Source: Sphingobacteriaceae bacterium (GTDB taxonomy: Bacteria > Bacteroidota > Bacteroidia > Sphingobacteriales > Sphingobacteriaceae). From it: a DNA stretch of 35,692 bases. The stretch spans positions 1 through 35,692 of the forward strand of contig CAHJXH010000015.1 in NCBI GenBank assembly GCA_903644075.1, in the 5' to 3' direction. This document shows, piece by piece, positions 1 through 9,396 of the stretch (its first letter is position 1; each line of letters opens with the position of its first letter). Under the pieces are notes generated by a model. It had not been told where the DNA came from. It saw only the letters and a program-made list of their open reading frames with translations, and did no database searches. The position numbers and the translations under genes were made by a program.

Positions 1-762
1 GCCCGTTGGCTGGTAGGCAAGGACCATCGCCCAAGTCTCAATTATTTCTTAACCGGCCAGCGAAAAACAATTATCAAGGTACTGGAAACGGCCGATTTCA
101 TTCTCCCAAATTCACAATCAGAAGCAGATCGTTTAAAGGAGCTCTATACCCCGAATGTCAAATCTGTTGTGGTTACCAATGGCATTAATCCCGAAAAGTT
201 TCCATATAACCCCGCCATACCTAAAGATGAAAATCTGGTAATTTGCGTGGGCCGTATAGAAAACCGTAAAAACCAGCTCAACTTAATTAAAGCATTAAAC
301 AATACCAGGTATAAGCTGGTATTGATTGGCGCACCTTCTGCCAACCAAAACGAATACTATCATAGGTGCATAGCGGCAGCAGGCCCTAACGTAACATTTT
401 TAGACCGTATACCGCACGATGACCTGGTGCGGTATTACCAGTTAGCAAAAATACACGTGCTGGCCAGTTGGTTCGAAACCACCGGCTTAAGTTCGTTAGA
501 GGCAGCAATTATGCATTGCAATATTGTTATAACAGAGAAGGGCGATACCCGTGAGTATTTTGGCGATGACGCCTTTTACTGCGAGCCCGAAAACCCCGAA
601 AGCATTAAAGCAGCTGTTGAACAAGCTGCTGAGGCAACATTTAATGAGGCCCTTGCCGAAAAGATTATAAATCAGCACACCTGGAGAAAGGCTGCCGAAC
701 AAACGCTGGAAGCTTATCTTCTATTAACAGGAAATACAGAAAAAACACAGTTTTCCTACTAA
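1..762 (+). CDS. Glycosyltransferase family 4, 3' part (5' end outside window)
   Basis: The reading frame is open from base 1, so the gene starts upstream of the window. About 253 codons are visible. An in-frame Met lies at 169, but the frame before it already encodes GT4-like sequence (FILPNSQSEADRLKELY, then VVVTNGINPEKF), so 169 is internal. The visible part covers the hinge and the C-terminal Rossmann domain: the nucleotide-binding loop region around VGRIENRKNQ and the EX7E motif as ETTGLSSLE, which contacts the donor sugar nucleotide. GT4 enzymes are retaining transferases at the cytoplasmic face of the membrane. The position just upstream of polysaccharide export genes suggests a role in exopolysaccharide synthesis (inference). 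Donor and acceptor cannot be read from the sequence. Confidence 0.88.
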   Translation, partial: ARWLVGKDHRPSLNYFLTGQRKTIIKVLETADFILPNSQSEADRLKELYTPNVKSVVVTNGINPEKFPYNPAIPKDENLVICVGRIENRKNQLNLIKALNNTRYKLVLIGAPSANQNEYYHRCIAAAGPNVTFLDRIPHDDLVRYYQLAKIHVLASWFETTGLSSLEAAIMHCNIVITEKGDTREYFGDDAFYCEPENPESIKAAVEQAAEATFNEALAEKIINQHTWRKAAEQTLEAYLLLTGNTEKTQFSY

Positions 763-771
763 TTATAAAAT

Positions 772-779
772 TACCTTTG
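772..779 (+). promoter_or_regulatory. Candidate -7 promoter box for the 881-6000 operon
   Basis: TACCTTTG matches the Bacteroidota sigma-ABfr -7 consensus TAnnTTTG exactly. It lies in the 118-bp gap between the GT4 gene and the barrel gene, about 100 bp before the start codon. The upstream -33 element is poor: only a T-rich stretch at about 750-754. A start site shortly after 785 is inferred. Confidence 0.4.
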
Positions 780-880
780 TATAATATATAAGCGTGTATA
801 CGTTATTAACCCGGTTATTTTTGAAAAACATCTAAACTTATATTGGCTTTACTAAGCTTTTAATTCCACCTATTGAAGAA

Positions 881-2533
881 ATGAAACACAAATACCCTGT
901 CCTATCTATAGTATTAATTTTACTCGCCTTAAGTTTAAAAAGTAATGCCCAGGTCGTTTTTGAAAACCCTAATCACCCGGTATACCAATTTTTAGCACGC
1001 CAGGCACAAATAGGTAATATTAATTATGATGACCTGATTCAACCTGTCAGCCGTAAAGAAATATCTACTCTATTGCATTACCTGCAAGATTCTGTAACAA
1101 CTTTATCTGTAAAAGAAAAAAAGGAAGTAGCATTTTATTTAAACGAGTACAGCGAGTTTAACAGCAATTACCGCGATAGTACACATTATATTTGGGGTAA
1201 AGACCAATATAATAACCGCGCACTTTTAAATGTAAAGAAGGATGACTTTATACTGCGTGCCGACCCTGCACTTACCTACGAGTATACAGGTGGGCAAAAC
1301 AAAGGTGTATTTAAACAAGGTACCGGTTTAGCTTTCTGGGGGCAGGCAGGCAAGCACTGGAGCTTCCAGGCTTATTTTCAGGACATTAATGAAAGCGGCA
1401 AAGGCGTAGATAGTTTAAAACGCTTTAGCCCCGAGACAGGTATACAGCGTACTGCCAATCTCAACAATAAATCAACCACAGTTAATTATAGTGATGTACG
1501 TGGTAACATTACCTATGCATGGAACAATGGCTCAATAAGCATTGGTAAAGATCAAATATTGTATGGTTACGGGCAGGAAGGCCGCTTAATACTTTCAGAC
1601 AAAGCACCATCTTACCCTTACCTTCGTTTAGATTATTCGCCGTTAAAATGGCTGCATTTCAACTATATTCTTGCCTCGCTACAGTCGGCTATTATTGATT
1701 CGGCACGTACATATAATAAAGGCAATTCGCTTTATGGCAATTACCGCGAAGTATATGTACCTAAATATATGGCCTCTCACAGCTTAAACTTTTTGCCAAT
1801 AAAAGGTTTAGAGCTTAGCGTAGGCGAATCAATGATCAGCAGTGATCAGTTCGACCCGGCTTATTTAATACCGCTTCTGTTCTATAAAGCTTATGATCAG
1901 TATGCCAGTCGATATAAAATTACCACCGGCTCAAACGGCCAGTTCTTTTTCCAGGTTAGCTCACGCAACCATATCCCCAAAACACATTTATATGCTACGC
2001 TCTTTATTGATGAGATCCGTTTAGAAACAGCATTTAACTCGGCCACAAGCCGTAACCAGCTTGGGTTTAACATTGGTATATCACGTACAGATTTATTTAT
2101 CCCTTATTTAACTGCAGGTTTAGAGTATACGCGCATTAATCCTTTTGTTTATAACAACCTTATCCCGGCACAAACTTATACCAGCCAAACTTACCTGCTG
2201 GGCGATTGGATTGGCCAAAACGCTGATAAGGTGATCGGTTGGTTATCATATAATCCAATTCCAAGATTAATTACTACTGCCCAGTTGGTATATGTAAGAA
2301 AAGGTATGGAAGGCACCCTGCTCGATCAATATTTTGCATCGCCGCAACCTAAGTTTTTACAACAAGGGCCGGTGCAGTCACAAACCCAAATATCATTAGA
2401 GGCTAAATACGAACTAATGCACCGTTTATATTTAAGACTGGCTTACCAACACCAAAAAGGTGTGATAGAACCAGACGTTCAAACGTCGGCCGTGCCTAAC
2501 CAGGTTAGCATTGGTGTTAACTATGGTTTTTAG
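881..2533 (+). CDS. Outer-membrane beta-barrel protein, Wzi/capsule-assembly-like
   Basis: The 550-residue product has a signal peptide of about 24 residues ending in SNAQ. It then has a helical N-terminal stretch (PVYQFLARQAQIGNINYDD), followed by many alternating hydrophobic/aromatic strands. The last residue is Phe (VGVNYGF-like end, here SIGVNYGF), as in BAM-inserted barrels. The N-terminal layout resembles barrel proteins annotated as capsule-assembly Wzi-family in Bacteroidota. It lacks the LWWGPG motif seen in the two clearer Wzi paralogues at 5997-9396, so the family call is weaker. It is the first gene of a three-gene plus-strand set with an OPX and a PCP protein, which supports a role in polysaccharide export or surface attachment. 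It could also be an unrelated porin-like barrel. Confidence 0.7.
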   Translation: MKHKYPVLSIVLILLALSLKSNAQVVFENPNHPVYQFLARQAQIGNINYDDLIQPVSRKEISTLLHYLQDSVTTLSVKEKKEVAFYLNEYSEFNSNYRDSTHYIWGKDQYNNRALLNVKKDDFILRADPALTYEYTGGQNKGVFKQGTGLAFWGQAGKHWSFQAYFQDINESGKGVDSLKRFSPETGIQRTANLNNKSTTVNYSDVRGNITYAWNNGSISIGKDQILYGYGQEGRLILSDKAPSYPYLRLDYSPLKWLHFNYILASLQSAIIDSARTYNKGNSLYGNYREVYVPKYMASHSLNFLPIKGLELSVGESMISSDQFDPAYLIPLLFYKAYDQYASRYKITTGSNGQFFFQVSSRNHIPKTHLYATLFIDEIRLETAFNSATSRNQLGFNIGISRTDLFIPYLTAGLEYTRINPFVYNNLIPAQTYTSQTYLLGDWIGQNADKVIGWLSYNPIPRLITTAQLVYVRKGMEGTLLDQYFASPQPKFLQQGPVQSQTQISLEAKYELMHRLYLRLAYQHQKGVIEPDVQTSAVPNQVSIGVNYGF

Positions 2534-2548
2534 ACCCAATTAATAATT

Positions 2549-2556
2549 TATATTTG
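2549..2556 (+). promoter_or_regulatory. Candidate -7 promoter box before the OPX gene
   Basis: TATATTTG matches TAnnTTTG. It sits in the 51-bp gap between the barrel gene and the OPX gene, 28 bp before the ATG at 2585, with a T-rich stretch at 2527-2530 roughly where a -33 element is expected. It could give the OPX/PCP pair its own transcript. This is inferred from motif and position only. Confidence 0.35.
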
Positions 2557-2584
2557 TACAATAGGTTTACCATCATAATCTTCA

Positions 2585-4921
2585 ATGCGCATCAAATACG
2601 TACTCTTTATTCTGCTTATTCTATTAACAGCTACTTACCAGCAGAGTAATGCTCAGAGTTTTTCTCTCAGCAATATCCAAAATGTTAAAGTAAGCCAGCT
2701 TTCTGACGATCAAATAACAGAGCTTTGGAAAAAAATACAAGACTCTGGCCTATCTGAAGATCAGGCATATAAACTGATGGCCCAAAAAGGGCTACCCGAA
2801 GACCAGGTAGAAGCTTTTAAAGACAGGGTAACTTTACTTGGTTTAAACACAAAAACCAGTACAAAAAAGACTTTCAGTAAACCTGAGAAAGATAAAATAG
2901 ATTTTTCGAGAGATAGCGACAATGTGGTTATGAAACCATTTGTGCCTGCTGCCCCGCCAGCCCCTGCCCAGTTAAACGTTTATGGCGTGGATTTCTTTAC
3001 ACAAAGTTCCATAAAATTTGAACCTAATAACAACCTCGCAACGCCTAAGGGCTATGTATTGGGCCCTGGTGATGAAGTTATTGTATTGGTAACCGGATTA
3101 AATGAAAGCAGTGTACGCTCTAAGATAACTCCCGAGGGCAATCTGCAAATCCCGTACGCCGGTATTGTGTATGTAAACGGTTTTACTATTGAGCAGGCTA
3201 CAAGCCTGATCCGTAGCAAAATGACTAAAATTTACCCGGGCCTAAGCAGCGGCCAAACACAGTTAGCTGTTAATTTGGGTAATACCCGCAGCATTAAAAT
3301 TACCATTGTAGGTGAGGCTAAAGCACCTGGTTCTTACACTATGTCATCGCTATCTACATTGTATAATGCATTATACAATTCGGGGGGGCCAACAATAAAT
3401 GGCTCATTGCGCTATATCGAACTGATTAGGAATAACAAAGTATATAAAACGGTTGATTTTTACAGCTTTTTACAGCATGCTTTGTTAGATGGCAATGTGC
3501 GATTGGAAGACCAAGATATAATTCGCATCCCTATTTATAAAAAGCACGTATCTATACGCGGCGAAATAAAACGCCCTGCTATTTATGAGCTAAAAGAAGG
3601 CGAACAATTAGATGACCTGATTAAATATGCAGGTGGCTTTACTGATATTGCCTACCAAGGTATTGCTAAAGTAGAGCAGATTAATGCTTTAGAGCGCGAA
3701 GTAAAAGATGTACCTTCTAATCTCTTCACCAATTTTACCCCCCGCAATGGCGATATGGTAACCATTGGCGCTATTACAAACAGGTATGCTAACCGTGTAG
3801 TGCTTGAAGGATCGGTTTACCGCCCCGGCCCTTATGAACTCACTGCCGGGTTAAGCCTGGGCTCTTTATTAAAACTTGCCCAAGGTTTAAAGCCAGAGGC
3901 CTATACAGATCGTGGCTATATAAAACGTACATTACCAAACCTCGAACGCCAATTTATTTCTTTTAAACCGGCAGATATTCTTTCGGGCAAAAATGATATT
4001 CCGCTTTTACGTGAGGATACTATTACCATACAGGAAGAAAGCACTTTTATATCACAGCAAGCGGTAACTGTTGCCGGGCACGTACGTATCCCATCAAAAT
4101 TCATATACCGCAAGGGCATGAAACTGGCCGATGTAATTGCCATGGCCGGTGGTTTTGACGATCAGGCGGCAGAGCATCATGTAGAAGTTTCGCGAATTAT
4201 AAAAAACACGCAGGATAGTGTATCAAACCAAGTTGCTAAAACCTTTTCGGTTGATATGAGCAAAGGCACCAACAATGATTTGGAGCTTGAGCCTCTTGAT
4301 TATATTTATGTACAACGCCTGGTTAACTACAGATCATTAGGTAACGTAAGCGTACGCGGTGAAGTATTATTTCCTGGCGATTATCCTGTACAACGCCGTG
4401 ACGAGACTGCCCAAGACTTTTTACAACGTGCTGGTGGCCTTACCCCTTACGGTTCGATACAAAACGCGCAAGTGTATCGCAAAGGCGTACGTGTAAATCT
4501 CGATCTTACCAATACTAATAAAGATTCGTTAACCCGAGCCAGCATGATGCTTTTAGCAGGTGATAGTATTTATATCCCCCGCGTAATTGCCTTTGTTGAA
4601 GTTGCGGGTGCTGTAAACAACCCCCAGTTAATTAATTATGATGGGCACCACTTTATGTATTACATTAATGCAGCAGGCGGTAAAACATCAAAAGCCCGCC
4701 TTAAAGGGGCTTATATTAAATATCCTAATGGTTTAAACCAACCGGTAAAACATTTCCTGCTTGTTTTCCGCAATTATCCTAAGGTTAAGCCAGGAAGCAA
4801 AATCATCGTACCCGAAAAAGACCCAACACCCAAATTCTGGGGGCTTGGGGTTGGCGATATTGCGGGTATAGCTTCGGCCCTAACAGCATTAATAAGTTTA
4901 ATTGCCATTCTGAGAAATTAA
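2585..4921 (+). CDS. Polysaccharide export (OPX) protein with Poly_export and SLBB domains
   Basis: The product has 778 residues. A signal peptide runs to about residue 24 (QSNAQ). A charged helical region follows (SQLSDDQITELWKKIQDSG). The Poly_export domain is at about 145-220 (ATPKGYVLGPGDEVIVLVTG). About six SLBB-like repeats begin near 239, 321, 404, 494, 587 and 672, each with a G-E/S-V-x-x-P core and an AGG end. The C-terminus is hydrophobic (GDIAGIASALTALISLIAIL). The family forms the periplasm-to-outer-membrane conduit for exopolysaccharide and pairs with an inner-membrane PCP protein, here encoded 2 bp downstream. It is a clear paralogue of the product at 22021-24588 but shorter. 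No lipobox is evident, unlike E. coli Wza. Confidence 0.93.
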   Translation: MRIKYVLFILLILLTATYQQSNAQSFSLSNIQNVKVSQLSDDQITELWKKIQDSGLSEDQAYKLMAQKGLPEDQVEAFKDRVTLLGLNTKTSTKKTFSKPEKDKIDFSRDSDNVVMKPFVPAAPPAPAQLNVYGVDFFTQSSIKFEPNNNLATPKGYVLGPGDEVIVLVTGLNESSVRSKITPEGNLQIPYAGIVYVNGFTIEQATSLIRSKMTKIYPGLSSGQTQLAVNLGNTRSIKITIVGEAKAPGSYTMSSLSTLYNALYNSGGPTINGSLRYIELIRNNKVYKTVDFYSFLQHALLDGNVRLEDQDIIRIPIYKKHVSIRGEIKRPAIYELKEGEQLDDLIKYAGGFTDIAYQGIAKVEQINALEREVKDVPSNLFTNFTPRNGDMVTIGAITNRYANRVVLEGSVYRPGPYELTAGLSLGSLLKLAQGLKPEAYTDRGYIKRTLPNLERQFISFKPADILSGKNDIPLLREDTITIQEESTFISQQAVTVAGHVRIPSKFIYRKGMKLADVIAMAGGFDDQAAEHHVEVSRIIKNTQDSVSNQVAKTFSVDMSKGTNNDLELEPLDYIYVQRLVNYRSLGNVSVRGEVLFPGDYPVQRRDETAQDFLQRAGGLTPYGSIQNAQVYRKGVRVNLDLTNTNKDSLTRASMMLLAGDSIYIPRVIAFVEVAGAVNNPQLINYDGHHFMYYINAAGGKTSKARLKGAYIKYPNGLNQPVKHFLLVFRNYPKVKPGSKIIVPEKDPTPKFWGLGVGDIAGIASALTALISLIAILRN

Positions 4922-4923
4922 TA

Positions 4924-6000
4924 ATGAATCCCGAACAACCATCATATCCATACGAACCCGAGTTCTCTTTTAAAAAGGTGATTAACGACCGTATTGATGA
5001 TTTAAAATACGTTTTTCAGTTTAAGAAAGGCTTGGTCCTCGTTTTAGCAGGCGGTATCGCTTTAGGCGCATTTGCGGCCTGGATGTCTACTCCTACTTAT
5101 ACCGCACGCTTAACTTTTGTTGTTGATGATTCTAAATCAAGTGGCGGCGGTGGCGGCCTTAGCGCACTGGCGGGCCAATTTGGCTTCAACCTCGATGGTA
5201 TAGGTGGTAGCAGCGGTGTATTGGCAGGAGACAATGTACAAGAGCTCCTAAAGAGCCAAAAACTAATTAAAGGTACTTTGTTATCGCCTTATGATTTTAA
5301 AGGCACAGAATCGCTCGCAGATCGATATGCAGCCGTTTATAAGTTAAATAAGAAATGGTTAAAATACAGCTCCAACGGTAAGATTACCCGTTTCCCGCTT
5401 GATACGGCACACTACAGCCGCTTACAGGATAGCCTTCTACACGAAATGAGTGCGCTTATTTTAAATGGTGAATTTGGTATCGCAAAAACTGATAAGAAAT
5501 TAGGCTTTTTTGAGGTAAATACAACGATGAAGGACGAAAGGCTGGCACAGCTTTTTTGCACCCGAATGATTAAACAAGCCACTGATTTTTATATCAGAAC
5601 AAAAACCAGCCGGCTTCGCAGTAACGTAAACAGGTTACAACACCGAGCCGATAGTATTGGCCTGATCTTAAATCACAAAACATATGCGCTGTCGTCGGCT
5701 AATGAAAGCTTATTAGATCTTAACCCGGCTTACACTTCGGCCAATGCTAATGTGGAGGTTAAAGAACGCGACAAGATTGTTTTAACTACCATTTTTTCTG
5801 AAACGGTTAAAAACCTCGAAGCCAGCAAAACTATGCTTGCCCAGGAGACCCCTACTGTACAGATTGTAGATGAACCCGAACTGCCGTTAAAGAAAAATCG
5901 GTTAAAATATTCTGTAGCAATTTTAACCGGTGCATTTTTAGCTGAAGTAGTGTTTTGCTTTTATATGATTGTATTCAGAAAAAGAAAATCTAAAGTTTAA
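4924..6000 (+). CDS. Wzz-like polysaccharide co-polymerase / chain-length determinant
   Basis: The product has 358 residues. TM1 is at about 37-55 (VLVLAGGIALGAFAAWM). A Gly-rich periplasmic loop follows (SSGGGGGLSALAG), then a long helical periplasmic part, and TM2 is near 330-350 (VAILTGAFLAEVVFCFYM) with a basic tail. No tyrosine-kinase ATPase domain follows TM2. PCP proteins control chain length and/or dock onto the OPX channel. The start codon comes 2 bp after the OPX stop, so the two are translationally coupled. Its stop codon overlaps the stop of the convergent Wzi gene by 4 bp. It is a paralogue of the product at 20919-22004, with the same Gly-rich insert and the same VDEPELPLKK/IDDPIMPLP region before TM2. 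Confidence 0.9.
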   Translation: MNPEQPSYPYEPEFSFKKVINDRIDDLKYVFQFKKGLVLVLAGGIALGAFAAWMSTPTYTARLTFVVDDSKSSGGGGGLSALAGQFGFNLDGIGGSSGVLAGDNVQELLKSQKLIKGTLLSPYDFKGTESLADRYAAVYKLNKKWLKYSSNGKITRFPLDTAHYSRLQDSLLHEMSALILNGEFGIAKTDKKLGFFEVNTTMKDERLAQLFCTRMIKQATDFYIRTKTSRLRSNVNRLQHRADSIGLILNHKTYALSSANESLLDLNPAYTSANANVEVKERDKIVLTTIFSETVKNLEASKTMLAQETPTVQIVDEPELPLKKNRLKYSVAILTGAFLAEVVFCFYMIVFRKRKSKV

Positions 6001-7700
6001 AATCTATACGTTACACCTAACTGCGCATATAAATTAAACACATCATTATGCGGGATATAATAGCTGTTGTTAGGATCGTAGTCTTTCAATATCCATTCGT
6101 AGTTTAATGATTTAATGCCCTGCAGCCTGGCATTAAACAACAGGTTTTTGTAATTCCAGTTACCTTGTATGCCTAATGCAAAATCTACCCAGTTTCTGCT
6201 GTTACCATTGATATCGGCAGGAAAGGCGGTATCTGCAAAATCAGTATCATGCTCATATCGCTGAAATATAATTCCCAGTTTCTTTAAACCACTTACCCAA
6301 CTCACATCAAACGTTTGTAAATTACCACCCGAACCAGTGCCTGCACCTAATATTTGACCATCATTAGTTTGACCTTGTGTAACGGTTGAGTGAATATACC
6401 AGCCACTTGCTTCACGCACAAGACGATCTGTTGATTGTGATAGCTGATCTATTTCTGCACCAAATAATATTCCCTGATCCTTATTTGCTAATGGAATAAG
6501 TTTTCTTATTCCCCAAATGTAAGCTCTCGAATGTTCGGGCGAGCCAATAAAGTCCTGGTAATTATATGAGTTGTCATTTAGGCCATATTCAAAGTACACT
6601 TCGGCCTTTGCTTTTGTAAACAACCATCTTGCATAAAAAGTAGTGATTTGGTCCCGATCAAAAGAGTCGCCGTTTCCACTGTTAACAGATGATTTTTGAA
6701 ATGGTGTTAAGAATGGAAAATAGTTACTAAAACCGTGAACATCATTATGATAGGCGTCAAACGTTCTTATCCAACCTAAAAATAACCCAGGGATCCAGCG
6801 TGGCTGATAGCTGATGTTATATCCAGTGTAGTAACGCCAATCGGCTCTTTTAGGGGCATATAGATTTCCACCATTTAACGTTGTTGTTACATTGAGCGGA
6901 GGAAGGTTGGTGTTATCTAAATGTGCGGCAATAATCTGACCTTCAAAAGAACCGATAAAAGTATGTATTGGCCTTACCGTATTAAGTGTGAAATGCTTAA
7001 AACCAGGTGCGTTATTAGTAAGTACAAGTGCGTTCTGGATGCCTGGCCCCCACCAAAGATTCTCATTTGATAAACCAGCTGACACTGGCCCGAAGGTTAA
7101 ACGTATACTACTTTGCCCTAATGATGCTTTAGTATATGTTCCATTGCCAAATCTTTCTGGTTGGTCAATTTGACTATGATAACCATAATAGTTTATCAGG
7201 TCTACATCGCCATGTCCTGAAGCATAACCGGCAAAATTTGAGTTCTGTGCATACACATATTCGGGTCTCAATTGAATACTTAACGGACCTATCTTTACAA
7301 AGAAACCACCGCTGATTAATGTTTGATATCCCTTAGCGGGTATCATTAACCCGTCATTCCAACCATATGGATGATCAGAATTGTATTGCTGCTGTATGGT
7401 AAATGGTAAAATCTGAAATAAACCGTGTCCTTTAGCAAATGATATCGGGCCTAAGCTTGTCCAATTATCCTTTTTGGCTATACTGTCGGGAACATAGACA
7501 TCACCCGGGTGCGAAAATTTTGAAGGATTAATTGGCCTAACCGTAAAGGATATTGTAGAATCAATACCCCCTTTAAGCTGCTGTATACGATAATAATCTT
7601 CCAGTACAGGCGTACCTACAGGTATAGTCTGTGCTTTAAGTGTATTGGATAACAAACCACAGGCTAACCCTATACTTATGGTTAATAAGCTCTTCTTCAT
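5997..7700 (-). CDS. Wzi-like capsule assembly outer-membrane barrel (copy 2 of tandem pair)
   Basis: The product has 567 residues, with a signal peptide ending near residue 24 (LKAQ) followed by TIPVGTP. The Wzi hallmark is seen as LGQSSIRLTFGPVSAGLS followed by NENLWWGPG, with further strands (PRWIPGLFLGW) and a C-terminal Phe (LGVTYRF). Wzi-family barrels bind or organise capsular or exopolysaccharide at the cell surface. It is strongly similar to the neighbour at 7708-9396, starting with a shared IPVGTP-DYYR-QL segment after signal cleavage. The gap to that gene is 7 bp, and it is the last gene of the long minus-strand operon. Confidence 0.85.
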   Translation of the reverse strand: MKKSLLTISIGLACGLLSNTLKAQTIPVGTPVLEDYYRIQQLKGGIDSTISFTVRPINPSKFSHPGDVYVPDSIAKKDNWTSLGPISFAKGHGLFQILPFTIQQQYNSDHPYGWNDGLMIPAKGYQTLISGGFFVKIGPLSIQLRPEYVYAQNSNFAGYASGHGDVDLINYYGYHSQIDQPERFGNGTYTKASLGQSSIRLTFGPVSAGLSNENLWWGPGIQNALVLTNNAPGFKHFTLNTVRPIHTFIGSFEGQIIAAHLDNTNLPPLNVTTTLNGGNLYAPKRADWRYYTGYNISYQPRWIPGLFLGWIRTFDAYHNDVHGFSNYFPFLTPFQKSSVNSGNGDSFDRDQITTFYARWLFTKAKAEVYFEYGLNDNSYNYQDFIGSPEHSRAYIWGIRKLIPLANKDQGILFGAEIDQLSQSTDRLVREASGWYIHSTVTQGQTNDGQILGAGTGSGGNLQTFDVSWVSGLKKLGIIFQRYEHDTDFADTAFPADINGNSRNWVDFALGIQGNWNYKNLLFNARLQGIKSLNYEWILKDYDPNNSYYIPHNDVFNLYAQLGVTYRF

Positions 7701-7707
7701 GTTCTAA

Positions 7708-9396
7708 TTAAAATCGATAAGTTAAACCTGCCTGTACCTGTAAATTAAATTTGGTTTGCCCGGGCACATAATATGCTTGTCCTGCTACTTCTTTCGATGA
7801 GTCGAGATACCATTGATAATCTAAGGAGTATACACCCATTAGCTTTGCATTGAATATGAAATTGTTATAATTCCATTCACCATTTAATGCGGCACTTAAA
7901 TCTGTCCAATGCCGTCTCCAATCCTGGGTATCAACAAAAGTATAATAATAAAAGTCATCATTATGCAGATAACGCTCCAATTGAAGGCCTATCCTTTTCA
8001 AGCCCTTAACCCAGCTCACATCTAAAGTTTGCAGGTTGGCTCCAGGCCCTATACCAGCACCCAGTACTTCACCCTTGTTTGTATAACCCTGCCTTATATA
8101 AGGGTTAACATACCATTCAGAGAGCCCTGCAATTTTATCAGGATTAGTTTCACCCAGCTGTGTGGCTTCAATGCTAACCATAATACCAGCGCCGTTATCG
8201 TCACTTAATGGCATCAGTTTTCTAAGGCCAAATACATATGCCCTGCCATCATTAGGTTGCAGTAAAGCATTTCTTACTGTATTGGTATTGTTATCGATCC
8301 CGTATTCAAAATAAATTTCTGCATGCTCTTCGGGCCATACCCATCGCGTAAAAAGTGAACTCCGGGTATCTCGCTGGTTAAGCGGCTGATCGGCACTTAC
8401 TGATTTAAACGGAGAGAAAAAAGGCAGATAGCTACCCAAACTGCCCAAATCTTTACTGTATGATTGTGCAGCACGTGTCATCCCCAAAAATAAGCCAGGC
8501 ACCCATTTAGGTTGCCACGATACAACAAAGCCCGATATGTAACGCCAATCGTTATTTTTTGGCAAATACAAGTTTTCGCTAAAGTAAGTATGCCCTGGTG
8601 TTAGTGGCTCATAATTCGTATTTTCTAACTGTCCTATTATAAATTGCCCCTCGAAAGAACCAATGGCCGTTTTAATAGGTTTTGTTGTGTTTAATGTAAT
8701 ATGTTTAAATCCCGGAGCGCTGTTGCTCATTAATAATGAATTCCTGATGCCAGGCCCCCACCACAGGTTTTCTGTTGATACGCCAAGTGATAAAGATTTA
8801 TAGTTTAACCTGATACTGCTTTGGCCCCAAAATACCCTTGTATAGGTTCCTTTACCAAACTGTACAGGCAAATCGATATTGTTATATACATCGTAATAAC
8901 GGGCAACAAATGTTTCGTTAGAGTTTTTGTTTAGGTTATCAAAGTTTGGATTAGCGGCCGATACAAATTCGGGACGGAGCTGAACAGTTAATATACCATA
9001 TTTGGCATAAATACCTGCACTAAACAAGGTTTGCAAACCCTTAGCCGGAACCATTGCACCATCATTCCAACCATATGGATGGTTTGAATTATACTGGGTT
9101 TGTAAACTCACAGGTAATAAATAAACTCCCCCCATTTTATCATGCAACAAAACGGCATCATTACCATTACCATATCTTTTTGCAGTCGAATCCGGATAGA
9201 AAGCATTCTTGCCACTTGCCGGTGAAAATATTGGCCTGGCAGTAAATGAAGCAGCCGAATCTGTTTGACCCAGCAGTTGCAATCTGCGATAGTAATCATC
9301 CAGTGCCGGGGTACCAACCGGAATTGTTTGAGCGCTAACTGTTAACTTTATTAATACAAATATTATGCACGCTAATGCACTTTTTTTAATCATCAT
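7708..9396 (-). CDS. Wzi-like capsule assembly outer-membrane barrel (copy 1 of tandem pair)
   Basis: The product has 562 residues, with a signal peptide ending at about residue 22 (LTVSAQ). It carries the same landmarks as its downstream paralogue: IPVGTPALDDYYRR, HPYGWNDGAMVPAKGLQTL, WGQSSIRLNYKSLSLGVS, TENLWWGPGIRNS, PKWVPGLFLGM and a terminal YRF. This makes it a Wzi-family outer-membrane protein and part of a tandem duplication. Its start overlaps the stop of the upstream lipoprotein gene by 4 bp (ATGA), so it is probably translated by coupling. An alternative start is the second Met, one codon later. Confidence 0.85.
   Translation of the reverse strand: MMIKKSALACIIFVLIKLTVSAQTIPVGTPALDDYYRRLQLLGQTDSAASFTARPIFSPASGKNAFYPDSTAKRYGNGNDAVLLHDKMGGVYLLPVSLQTQYNSNHPYGWNDGAMVPAKGLQTLFSAGIYAKYGILTVQLRPEFVSAANPNFDNLNKNSNETFVARYYDVYNNIDLPVQFGKGTYTRVFWGQSSIRLNYKSLSLGVSTENLWWGPGIRNSLLMSNSAPGFKHITLNTTKPIKTAIGSFEGQFIIGQLENTNYEPLTPGHTYFSENLYLPKNNDWRYISGFVVSWQPKWVPGLFLGMTRAAQSYSKDLGSLGSYLPFFSPFKSVSADQPLNQRDTRSSLFTRWVWPEEHAEIYFEYGIDNNTNTVRNALLQPNDGRAYVFGLRKLMPLSDDNGAGIMVSIEATQLGETNPDKIAGLSEWYVNPYIRQGYTNKGEVLGAGIGPGANLQTLDVSWVKGLKRIGLQLERYLHNDDFYYYTFVDTQDWRRHWTDLSAALNGEWNYNNFIFNAKLMGVYSLDYQWYLDSSKEVAGQAYYVPGQTKFNLQVQAGLTYRF

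Noticed and set aside
3382..3388. Run of seven G in the OPX gene as a possible phase-variation tract
   Set aside because: It encodes the conserved S-G-G of an SLBB repeat that the paralogue also has (ASGGP), so protein constraint explains it, and seven is short.
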